64,000 nt of DNA from JAXMAF01 sp046350555 (GTDB lineage: Bacteria > Planctomycetota > Phycisphaerae > Phycisphaerales > SM1A02), in contig JAXMAF010000006.1 in assembly GCA_046350555.1 (NCBI GenBank), forward strand, positions 124,001 to 188,000, given 5' to 3'. The notes under the pieces are model-generated. The model was not told the origin of the DNA. It did no database searches and worked only from the letters and a program-made list of their open reading frames with translations. This document shows, piece after piece, positions 8,478 to 15,855 of the stretch. The number at the start of each line of letters is the position of its first letter. Position 1 is the stretch's first letter. The position numbers and the translations under genes are program-made.

Positions 8478-9278
8478 CTACGCCGCCTGCGCCAACTTCG
8501 TCCCCGCCACGCCATCCATCGTGACGATGAAGAGCTCCTCGGTGATCGGATACGGAAGGCGTCGATAGTCCTTGGCGACGCGGTTCCGGAGGCGGACCAC
8601 GAACGGCTCGGGGTCGCACGTGAACGCGACGAGCATGTCGCGCGCCGGCGTGGCGACGTAGAAGTCGCCGCGCAGCTCGGGAGCGAGGCGCCGATGAAGC
8701 TGGCCAAGCAGCAGGCGGGCGGCGTCGTAGCCATCCTGGCGCGAGACGATCGCGGCGCGCCCGCCCTCGGCGCTGTTCACGAGCTGGACCGGCAGGTCCG
8801 GCGCATAGCCGGTCAGGTTCTCGCGGGCGATCCGTTCGAGGTCGTCGGGCTGCATGCCCCAGCGGATCATCTGCTCGGTCGTGATGCTGACGGTCATGTG
8901 GGGCATGTCGATCACGAAGACGACCACCGTGTCGTTCACGAACGGGACGTGGGCGACCTGTTCGCGCTCCAGGTGGCCGAAGATCGACTCCGGCTGGATC
9001 CGCGGCATGATCCGCGACCGCGCGACGGACAACGGCATCGGCGTGCCGGTGAAGGCATCGCCCTCGACCAGCCGTTCGAGGTAGGTCTCGACGAGCGCGA
9101 CGCCGTTCTCGGGATCGGCGACGACCATCCGGTGCAGGTTGTCCAGCCCCAGGTGCCTCCCGCTCAGGATGAGGTCCATCGGCGCGGCGAGTTCCGCCGT
9201 CCGATCGGGGAAGTTCCGCCGAACGATGCGAAGCACCTCTTCGCCGAACGCCTCGGGATCGATTGGCATGCGCGACAT
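8478..9278 (-). CDS. DUF1444 (YtpQ-like) family protein
   Basis: 266 residues, soluble, no signal peptide. The overall pattern (early FGEEVLRIVRRNFP, PRIQPESIFGHL, then VVVFVIDMPHMTVSITTEQM and a C-terminal LPYPITEELFIV) fits DUF1444. The function of this family is unknown. The ATG at 9278 has GGAGAG eight bases upstream, which decides it over the ATG at 9269. It precedes the trpG-like gene. Upstream lies the long palindrome at 9392-9554. Confidence 0.75.
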   Translation of the reverse strand: MSRMPIDPEAFGEEVLRIVRRNFPDRTAELAAPMDLILSGRHLGLDNLHRMVVADPENGVALVETYLERLVEGDAFTGTPMPLSVARSRIMPRIQPESIFGHLEREQVAHVPFVNDTVVVFVIDMPHMTVSITTEQMIRWGMQPDDLERIARENLTGYAPDLPVQLVNSAEGGRAAIVSRQDGYDAARLLLGQLHRRLAPELRGDFYVATPARDMLVAFTCDPEPFVVRLRNRVAKDYRRLPYPITEELFIVTMDGVAGTKLAQAA

Positions 9279-9391
9279 GGCTGGTCTCTCCGGCGCCCCC
9301 GCCGGCCATCCCACATGGCCCGAGCGGCGAAGCGCGACGTTCCTCCGGGCACTTATCCGCAAACCGGTCGGCGCGGTTGCGGAGGGGCTTG

Positions 9392-9554
9392 GCAGCCCGT
9401 GGCGAAAGTCATTCGGGCTGCGGTCGAGCAGGATTCCGCATCTCTGCGTCGCCGCCGCTTGCCGTAGATTCCGTGGAATACGGCTGCGCGGCGGCTCCTT
9501 GACCTGCGAAATCCTGCTCGCCCTCGCCGTCGAAGCACTTTCGCCACGGGCTGC
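9392..9554. repeat. 163-bp nested inverted repeat (large palindrome)
   Basis: Arms pair around one centre near 9473. The outer arms GCAGCCCGTGGCGAAAGT (9392-9409) and ACTTTCGCCACGGGCTGC (9537-9554) match at 18 of 18. Next, GAGCAGGATTCCGCA (9426-9440) pairs with TGCGAAATCCTGCTC (9505-9519), 14 of 15. Then a GC-rich arm near 9450-9458 faces 9486-9494, and the core is GCCGTA/TACGGC plus TTCC/GGAA (9461-9484). It fills most of the 331-bp gap between the 5' end of the DUF1444 gene and the 3' end of mcsB. It could be a non-autonomous mobile element, a structured RNA or a terminator. No open reading frame of credible content lies inside. Confidence 0.85.
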
Positions 9555-9609
9555 TGGACGCGCCGCGATGCCCCCGCGACGCGCCGGTCGCCGTCGACGG
9601 CGCCGCACA

Positions 9610-10644
9610 TCATGCCCCAGCGCCGTCCGCACGAGCGACGCCCGCGCTCGTGCGGCTCGTCGCCGTTGAGGTCGCGCTCCGCGGCCGCCCGAGGCGCGGG
9701 CTGGACCTGAGCATGAGCCGGTCGACGACCCGCAGGTCGATGTCGCGGAGGCGCTCGACGTGGATGCCCAGCCGCACGCGCGACAGGAGCTTCATCGCCT
9801 CCTCGCCGCCGAGCAGCCGGGCGCTGCGGAGCACGGCGAGCGCCCGGCAGAGGCGGTCGTCGAGCGCCGCGGGGCTCTGTCGGGCGAGCAGGCGCCGCGC
9901 CTCGCGCTCGTAGTCGACCATGCGCGGGACGATGTCGCGGCGGAACGACTCGAGCACGTCCTGCTCGGCCACGCCAAGCGTGACCTGGTTCGAGACCTGG
10001 TAGAAGTCGCCCGCGCTCTCGGACCCTTCGCCGTAGAAGCCGCGGACGGCGAGGTTGAGGTCCTTCGCGGCGCGGCGCACGCGCTCGATCTCGTTGGTGA
10101 TGCGCAGCGCCGGCAGGTGGAGCATGACGGAGACGCGGATGCCGCATCCGACGTTGGTCGGGCACGCCGTGAGGTAGCCGAAGCGGCGGCTGAACGAGAA
10201 GTCGACCTGCGCCTCGATGGCGTCGTCGAGCGCATCGGCGCGGCGCAGCGTCTCCACGAGCTGAAGTCCGGGAAGGACGACCTGGAGACGGACGTGGTCC
10301 TCCTCGTTGACCATGAGGCTGAACGTCTCGTCGCCCGAGATGGCGACGCTGCGCGGCGCATCGCCCTCGGCGAGCTGTCGCGAGATGAGATGCCGCTCCA
10401 CGAGCAGCATGCGGTCGCGCGGCGGCGTCTGGGCCAGGTTGAGCCACTTCATGTCCGGCGCAATCTCCGGCGGGAACGCGACCGCCTGGAGCATCGAGAG
10501 GATCTGCTGCCGCTGCATCGCGCTGGCGCGGTTCACGAACGGAAAGCCGGCCACGTTCCGCGCCAGGCGCACGCGCGTCGAGGCGACGACGTCCGCGTCG
10601 GAGCCGCTGGGCTGGATCCTGGGGCCGTCGGGAAGCGGCGACAC
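9610..10644 (-). CDS. mcsB: Protein arginine kinase McsB (C-terminus probably frameshifted)
   Basis: 344 residues as read. It is a phosphagen-kinase-fold enzyme that phosphorylates arginines in proteins using ATP. STRVRLARNV (about residues 22-31), the catalytic NEEDHVRLQ (E114/E115), the conserved cysteine C161 in TACPTNVGCG and the GFYGEGSE loop are all intact. GTG start at 10644, two bases after the McsA stop, with a GGGGGA ribosome site. The end departs from the family: after RLML the expected ...VQPA... and ERDLNGDEPHER segments are readable only in another frame (about 9640-9710), and VRTALGHD in a third. I infer two indels near the 3' end. No ctsR or clpC is nearby. Confidence 0.9.
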   Translation of the reverse strand: MSPLPDGPRIQPSGSDADVVASTRVRLARNVAGFPFVNRASAMQRQQILSMLQAVAFPPEIAPDMKWLNLAQTPPRDRMLLVERHLISRQLAEGDAPRSVAISGDETFSLMVNEEDHVRLQVVLPGLQLVETLRRADALDDAIEAQVDFSFSRRFGYLTACPTNVGCGIRVSVMLHLPALRITNEIERVRRAAKDLNLAVRGFYGEGSESAGDFYQVSNQVTLGVAEQDVLESFRRDIVPRMVDYEREARRLLARQSPAALDDRLCRALAVLRSARLLGGEEAMKLLSRVRLGIHVERLRDIDLRVVDRLMLRSSPRLGRPRSATSTATSRTSAGVARADGAGA

Positions 10645-10646
10645 GT

Positions 10647-11267
10647 TCAGTTCCCCCGCGGCTCCGCGTCCGGCGCAAGCGAGCCGATCTCGCGCGAGGG
10701 CATCGCGCCCGCGACGCCGGCGCCGCTCGCTCCCTCGGCTGGATCGGCTCCGGCGTCGGCGCAGCCACGTCGGGAGGGCTCGCTCAGCCCGCGGATCCGG
10801 TCGCGCAGCTTGGCCGCGCGCTCATACTGCTCGGCGGCGACCGCCTCGTGCAGCTCGCGCTCGAGGCGCTGGCGGAGCATGAGCAGGTCGATCGCCCCAC
10901 CGCCGCGCCGCGGGGTCTTGCCGACGTGGTGCACGGCGCCCGCCTGGGCCTTCTCGATGAGCGATCCAAGCGTCGCGCCGAAGGCCTCGTAGCACGCGGC
11001 GCAGCCGAGAACGCCGGTCTGGCGGAAGACGTGGAAGGCGAGCCCACACGCGGCGCACGCCGGCTGCGGCGTCGCGCGGGCCGCCTTCGCAATCGGCGGA
11101 ACGGCCGCGATCACCTGGCTGAGCAGCGCATTGAGCGGCTCGCCCGAGGGGATGACATAGCCCGCCTCCTTCGCGTGGTCCTCGCACAGATGGACCTCGC
11201 GCCGCTTTCCGTTGCGGATCACCACCTCGTGAACGAGCGCGGCCTTGTCGCAATGGTCGCAGTGCAC
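10647..11267 (-). CDS. mcsA: McsA-like zinc/UVR-domain activator of the arginine kinase
   Basis: 206 residues. Two cysteine clusters suit zinc binding: C3/C6 with C28, and C71/C74 with C89/C92. A UVR motif follows at about residues 130-160 (LERELHEAVAAEQYERAAKL). This is the McsA architecture, which binds and activates McsB. The reading frame opens far upstream without an ATG, so I chose the GTG at 11267 just before the first CxxC. The stop is two bases before mcsB, a tight operon. The last ~45 residues are A/G/P/S-rich and not conserved. Confidence 0.85.
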   Translation of the reverse strand: MHCDHCDKAALVHEVVIRNGKRREVHLCEDHAKEAGYVIPSGEPLNALLSQVIAAVPPIAKAARATPQPACAACGLAFHVFRQTGVLGCAACYEAFGATLGSLIEKAQAGAVHHVGKTPRRGGGAIDLLMLRQRLERELHEAVAAEQYERAAKLRDRIRGLSEPSRRGCADAGADPAEGASGAGVAGAMPSREIGSLAPDAEPRGN

Positions 11268-11340
11268 GATGCACTCTAGCGCTGGAGTGCTCGGTGCGCC
11301 CGGTGCGTTGGTCGCCCGCGCAGCTTCATCCCGCGCCGCT

Positions 11341-12222
11341 TCATCCCGCGCGCGTCGCGACGGCCGCCCGCAGCGCGGCGAGCGTGCCGAGCAGCTCCGC
11401 GATGAGACCAAGCGGCTGCACGGTCGCGGCGTCGCTGAAGCTCCTCGCCGGATCGGGGTGGCACTCGATGAAGACCGCATGCACGCCGGCGGCGACGGCG
11501 GCGCGGGCGAGCAGCGCGGCGCGCTCCGGCCGTCCCGCGGTCGCCGTCGCGGCGCCGCCCGGAAGCTGCGTGGAATGCGTCACGTCGAAGCAGACGGGGC
11601 GGCCAAGCTCCATCAGGTCGCCGAGGCCGGTGAAGTCGTTGACCAGCCGGTGGTATCCAAAGAAGGTGCCACGCTCGGTGAGCATGATGTCGCGGCACCC
11701 GCCTTCCTCGAGCTTGGCGACGACGTTGGCCATTTCCGCCGGCGCCATGAACTGGCCCTTCTTCACGTTGACGGCGCGACCGGTGCCGGCGGCGGCGGCA
11801 AGCAGGTCGGTCTGCCGGCACAGGAACGCCGGAATCTGAAGGCAGTCGGCCACTTCGGCCGCCGGCGCCGCCTGGCCGGGCTCGTGGATGTCGGTCGTGA
11901 CCGGCACGCCCAGCACGCGTCGAAGCCGCGCCAGCTCGGCGAGTCCGGCGCGCAGTCCCGGACCGCGCTTGGAGTGGATGCTCGAACGATTGGCCTTGTC
12001 GAAGCTCGCCTTGAAGACGTACGGAAGGCCGAGGACGGCGCAGGCGTCGCGCACCGTCGCGCCGATGCGCGCGTTCGTGGAGGCGTCCTCGAGCACGCAC
12101 GGACCCGCGATCACCAGGAGCGGTCGTCCCGCGCCGGCGACATGCGGGCCGATGTGGCACGACGAGCGCGTCGCGTCGTTGTCGGCGTCCGCAGTCGCGT
12201 CTGGGCTGGCAGGTGAACTCAC
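11341..12222 (-). CDS. kdsA: 3-deoxy-8-phosphooctulonate synthase
   Basis: About 293 residues. The DAHP-synthase/KDO8P-synthase barrel signature is clear: LLVIAGPCVLED, YVFKASFDKANRSS, GVPVTTDIHE, IPAFLCRQTDL, KKGQFMAPAEM, RGTFFGYHRLVND and FIECHPDP. It condenses arabinose-5-phosphate with phosphoenolpyruvate to make KDO-8-phosphate for lipopolysaccharide, so the cell should have an outer membrane. No ATG lies in the right place; GTG at 12222 gives the normal length. It lies 40 bp downstream of the pterin dehydratase and 73 bp upstream of mcsA, possibly one transcript. Confidence 0.95.
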   Translation of the reverse strand: MSSPASPDATADADNDATRSSCHIGPHVAGAGRPLLVIAGPCVLEDASTNARIGATVRDACAVLGLPYVFKASFDKANRSSIHSKRGPGLRAGLAELARLRRVLGVPVTTDIHEPGQAAPAAEVADCLQIPAFLCRQTDLLAAAAGTGRAVNVKKGQFMAPAEMANVVAKLEEGGCRDIMLTERGTFFGYHRLVNDFTGLGDLMELGRPVCFDVTHSTQLPGGAATATAGRPERAALLARAAVAAGVHAVFIECHPDPARSFSDAATVQPLGLIAELLGTLAALRAAVATRAG

Positions 12223-12262
12223 GCGGGGAGCGTAGCCAAACGCTGCGCCTCCGACGTGCGCG

Positions 12263-12565
12263 TCATGCGGCGATCGCCGCCTCGAGCGCCTTGGCCAGCT
12301 CGAAGTCCTTCGACGTGATGCCACCGGCGTCGTGCGTCGAGAGGACGAGCGTGACCTTGTTGTAGCGGACGAGGATGTCGGGATGGTGACGATTGGCCTC
12401 GGCGATCCCCGCGACGCGGTTCACGAACGCCATGGCCTGCACGAAATCCTTGAAGCGCAGCGTCCGCTGGAGCGAATCGCCGCTCACCGTCCACTCGCCA
12501 AGCGACTTCATGCGTCCGGCGATCTCCTCGGCGTCCAGCTTCTCGACCCGCATCCGCGTCTCCAT
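12263..12565 (-). CDS. 4a-hydroxytetrahydrobiopterin dehydratase (pterin carbinolamine dehydratase)
   Basis: 100 residues, the usual length. The family core is visible: GEWTVSGDSLQRTLRFKDF, then the catalytic histidine motif EANRHHPDI near residue 60 and LVLSTHDAGGIT. It dehydrates the carbinolamine of tetrahydropterins. No aromatic amino acid hydroxylase is in the window, so its partner is elsewhere or it acts in another pterin reaction. It is the first gene of a minus-strand run with kdsA, mcsA and mcsB. Confidence 0.92.
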   Translation of the reverse strand: METRMRVEKLDAEEIAGRMKSLGEWTVSGDSLQRTLRFKDFVQAMAFVNRVAGIAEANRHHPDILVRYNKVTLVLSTHDAGGITSKDFELAKALEAAIAA

Positions 12566-12752
12566 GGATCACGAAAGGCGACCGACCTCGCGACCGCCGG
12601 CCTCGCGGCCGACGCCACGGGGAGCACTATAACCATCGCACGAATCCCGATACGCTGATTCGTGCGCCGAGGCCAGCTCGGCGCGCCGCGACGATCCGCT
12701 CGTCGCGCGACCGCTGCGAGGCGTTCACTTCACCGTGCGAGGAGGATCATCG

Positions 12753-13370
12753 ATGGCGGGTCACCATGCCGACGCGTTCGGCTTCGCGAAGACGCTTGAC
12801 GCGAAGGCCCTTGAGATGGAGCGCGGCCGCAGCGCCCCGCGTCGGGCTCGCTCACTGGTCGCCGCTGTCGCCGTCGCGCTCGTGGCGTTCGTGGCGATCG
12901 CCCCGGGCTGCGTGCCCGAGGAGCAGGCGTCGACCGCGACCAAGGGACCGCTCACGGAGACGATCCGGATCAAGGAGAAGCCGTTCGCGCTCGAGGTCGC
13001 CCGCGACGACAAGACGCGCGAGAAGGGACTCGGCGGTCGCGCGACCCTCGGCGACGACGCGGGCATGATCTTCATCTTCCCCGACTCGCGCCCGCGCAGC
13101 TTCTGGATGCTGGACACGCTCATCGACCTCGACATCATCTACGTCGATCCGCTGGGCTACGTCACCGCCGTCCATCGGATGCCGGCGGTTGCGCCGCGCG
13201 GGAAGGACGAGTCGATCGACGCCTACCACGCACGGCTCAAGCTCTACCCGAGCGTCTCGCCCGCGCAGTTCGCGATCGAGCTCAAGGCGGGCAAGGCCGA
13301 GGAACTCGGCATCAAGCCGAACGAGAAGATTCCCGCCGATTGGGAGCGCCTGAAGAAGCTGGCGAGGTAA
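12753..13370 (+). CDS. DUF192 domain lipoprotein
   Basis: About 205 residues. A basic N-terminal stretch is followed by a hydrophobic segment (LVAAVAVALVAFVAIAPGC) that ends in a possible lipobox cysteine. The DUF192 domain then covers most of the rest: FALEVARDDKTREKGLGGRA, MIFIFPDSRPRSFWM, LDIIYVDPLGYV. The function of DUF192 is not established. I chose the ATG at 12753 because GGAGGA lies just upstream; a GTG at 12735 is possible. It is convergent with the riboflavin synthase gene. Confidence 0.85.
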   Translation: MAGHHADAFGFAKTLDAKALEMERGRSAPRRARSLVAAVAVALVAFVAIAPGCVPEEQASTATKGPLTETIRIKEKPFALEVARDDKTREKGLGGRATLGDDAGMIFIFPDSRPRSFWMLDTLIDLDIIYVDPLGYVTAVHRMPAVAPRGKDESIDAYHARLKLYPSVSPAQFAIELKAGKAEELGIKPNEKIPADWERLKKLAR

Positions 13371-13499
13371 GGACGGTCGGCGCGGGTCCGTGGACGGGCG
13401 ATGGGGAGTCGGCGCTTCGGAGCCGCGAACTTGCGCCGCCGCCGAGCGCAACCGCTGACACCTCGAGCTCGATGCGCGCACGGGCAACACCCTGCGACT

Positions 13500-13557
13500 A
13501 CGGACGGAGTCCCCGACTCCTAACTCCGCCGCGAAGCGGCTTCCCGATTCCGCTCAC
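13500..13557. repeat. Partial copy of a dispersed GTCCCCGACTCC repeat
   Basis: The 12-mer GTCCCCGACTCC at 13509-13520 is followed by degenerate TAACTCC, CTTCCCGATTCC tracts, as in the fuller copies near 50898-50985 and 55947-56015. Only the right half of the element is recognisable here. It lies in the convergent gap between the DUF192 and riboflavin synthase genes, which also has a small GCCGC/GCGGC hairpin. Confidence 0.4.
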
Positions 13558-14297
13558 CCCATGCCCGCCCGGTCCCACTCCATCAACGCCGCGACCGCGC
13601 GCACCACGCAGTCGGACTCGAGATTCACGCGATCGCCCGCCGTGCGCTCGCCGAGCGTCGTCCTTGCGAGCGTCGTCGGGATGAGCGCGACGTCGAACCA
13701 TGTCGGGCGGACCGAAGGGGTCGCGCTGGTCGAGCGCGTGGCGTGAGTCGACCGATCCCGGCGATCCGAGGAAGTCGATGGCGTCGACTGGATGGAGAGC
13801 GCCGCGGACGAAGGCGTGGCGGCCGCCACGGCTTCGCCATGCGGCCCGATCCCGGCCACGGTCAGCGAGACGCCGTCGACGGCGATGCTGCCCCGATCGA
13901 CCACCAGGCGCATGAACGTCGGCGGCGGAACGACGCGGACGCGCCACTGCGTCGCGTCGCGTGTCACCGATTCGAGCGTGCCGTTCCCGTCGACGTGACC
14001 CTGCACGATGTGGCCGCCCAGCAAGGTCGAGGGCGTCGCGCTCCGTTCGAGGTTCACGCGCCGGCCCGCGGCGAACGACCCGAGCGTGGTGACCTCCAGC
14101 GTCTGCCGGACCACGTCGAAGCGCCAGCCGGGCGACTCGAGCGCCGCCACCGTGAGGCAGCAGCCGTCCACGGCGATCGAGTCGCCGGGCGATGGCGAAT
14201 GCGACCAGCCTCGAGGGTCGATCCAGAGCCGCGCACCGAAATCGACCCGCTCCAGCGCCGCAACGAACCCCGTCTGCTCGACCAGCCCGGTGAACAT
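13554..14297 (-). CDS. ribE: Riboflavin synthase, alpha chain, with internal insertion
   Basis: 247 residues. The start MFTGLVEQTG and the two lumazine-binding repeats are clear: first VDGCCLTV and LGGHIVQGHVDGNG, then the second repeat with VDGVSLTVAGIG and the C-terminal VNLESDCVVRAV. The enzyme dismutates two lumazines into riboflavin. About 45 S/T/R/A-rich residues are inserted between VAGIG and WFDVALIPTTL in the second repeat, making it ~40 residues longer than usual. No FMN riboswitch pattern was recognised upstream. The name ribE is used for this family; some genomes call it ribC. Confidence 0.9.
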   Translation of the reverse strand: MFTGLVEQTGFVAALERVDFGARLWIDPRGWSHSPSPGDSIAVDGCCLTVAALESPGWRFDVVRQTLEVTTLGSFAAGRRVNLERSATPSTLLGGHIVQGHVDGNGTLESVTRDATQWRVRVVPPPTFMRLVVDRGSIAVDGVSLTVAGIGPHGEAVAAATPSSAALSIQSTPSTSSDRRDRSTHATRSTSATPSVRPTWFDVALIPTTLARTTLGERTAGDRVNLESDCVVRAVAALMEWDRAGMG

Positions 14298-14502
14298 GGC
14301 GGAGCGTATGACCTCCGCGCCGTCGTCGCGCCGCGCGCCGATGCGGACTCCGCCGCGCACGGGAGCGCGGCCCCGGGGCGACTCTTCATGCGCTCGCGCC
14401 GGCGCCGCCCCCACCTTGACCCTCCAACGACCTACCGCCATACTCCGCGATCCCTCGCGGCTGGCCGCTTCGCCGGTGGCTCTGCGCGGACTGGAGCATC
14501 CG

Positions 14503-15855
14503 ATGACAGCGAAGCGGCCGCTTGGCGCCCACACGCCGGAACCCAACCTCGAGCTCTCGTGCACGTCGCCATCCGGCGCAGCGCGCCTGCGGGCCGGCAC
14601 GACGACTTCGCCGCGGAGGTTCGTCGCGCCGAGCAGCCCGTGGCGACGCGCCCGGGCGAGCCTTGTCTTCGCCGCCCTCGCGGCAACCCTCGCGTCCCTC
14701 TCGACGCCCGGTTGTGAGAGCGCCCAGGCGACTGGCGCCGACGGTGCGACCACGGGAAGCAGCTCGGCGGCCGGGGCGACCGCGGCGGCGCCGACGGAGA
14801 GCTCGCACATCGCACAGGCGATGCTCGACGATCGCATGCTGGTGGGGCCGACCGCGGCACGACAGCTTGGCTACCGGATCGCCTGGGAATCGACCACCAT
14901 CGTCGGTCCGGGCAACACGTTCTCGCGCGTGAACGTCAGCGACGACGCGGCGTTCGTCCTCGACTCCGACAACCTTCTTGCCCGGATCAAGCTCGAGGAC
15001 GGCACGCGCGTCTGGCAGACGCCGGTCGGCCAGCAGTCGGATCGATGCCTCGGCATCGCCCGCATCGGCGACCGCCTCTACCTCACGGCCGAAGGAGGCA
15101 TGATCGTCGTCGACGCGGCCAACGGAACGCAGATCGACCGACAGCGCTTCGATCGACCGGCCAGCACCGAGGCGATTCCCGTTCCGCCCTATCTCGTCTA
15201 TGGCGGCCGCACGGGCGAGATCGTCTGGCTCGAGTACCGCGTCGGCTACCCATGGCGCGTCAACGCGGTCGATGGATCGATCCGCGTGGCGCCGATCCTG
15301 CTCGACAACGACGTCGTCGCGGTGAGCACCGCTGGAAGCGTCATCGTGATGGATGCGCGCACGGCGCGGACGATCTGGACCAAGCAGCTCCTCGACGGGA
15401 TCGAGGCGCGGCCCGCAGGTGGCAACGGCGTCATCTTCATCGCCTCCAAGGACCAGTACCTCTGGGCACTGGCGCAGGCCGATGGACGCACGCTCTGGAA
15501 GCACTTCAACGACGCGTCCCTCACGACGCCACCGTTCCTCCTCGACGACCGCCTCTACCAGCGCCTGCCGAACACCGGGCTCTGCTGCTTCGACGCGTTC
15601 GTGAAGAACCAGCCCGACGGGAAGATCCTCTGGATCAACAAGAGCGTCGTCGGCGAGGTGATCGGCCGCAACCGCGGCAACCTGCTGGTGTGGGATCCCG
15701 CGTCGCACACGCTGTCGACGGTCGACTCCAACGGGGCGACCATCCAGACGCTCCAGCTTCCGCAGGTCGATCACATCCGGCCGACGAAGCCCGATGGCGG
15801 CGACCTCTTCGCGGCGTCGCGCGATGGCCGCGTCGAGCGGCTCGTTCCACAATGA
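14503..15855 (+). CDS. PQQ-like beta-propeller lipoprotein
   Basis: 450 residues. A long basic N-terminus leads to a hydrophobic segment ending TPGC (about residue 69), a plausible lipoprotein signal. The rest is a beta-propeller of PQQ-like repeats, seen as blades such as LLARIKLEDGTRVWQTPVG, VIVMDARTARTIWTKQLLDG and LWALAQADGRTLWKHFNDA. These act as scaffolds, as in BamB, or bind cofactors; no catalytic residues are evident. ATG at 14503 has GGAG upstream. The gene ends in an ATGA overlap with purH, which suggests coupling without an obvious functional link. Confidence 0.82.
   Translation: MTAKRPLGAHTPEPNLELSCTSPSGAARLRAGTTTSPRRFVAPSSPWRRARASLVFAALAATLASLSTPGCESAQATGADGATTGSSSAAGATAAAPTESSHIAQAMLDDRMLVGPTAARQLGYRIAWESTTIVGPGNTFSRVNVSDDAAFVLDSDNLLARIKLEDGTRVWQTPVGQQSDRCLGIARIGDRLYLTAEGGMIVVDAANGTQIDRQRFDRPASTEAIPVPPYLVYGGRTGEIVWLEYRVGYPWRVNAVDGSIRVAPILLDNDVVAVSTAGSVIVMDARTARTIWTKQLLDGIEARPAGGNGVIFIASKDQYLWALAQADGRTLWKHFNDASLTTPPFLLDDRLYQRLPNTGLCCFDAFVKNQPDGKILWINKSVVGEVIGRNRGNLLVWDPASHTLSTVDSNGATIQTLQLPQVDHIRPTKPDGGDLFAASRDGRVERLVPQ

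Noticed and set aside
14298..14502. FMN riboswitch upstream of riboflavin synthase
   Set aside because: None of the conserved RFN-element blocks could be found on either strand.
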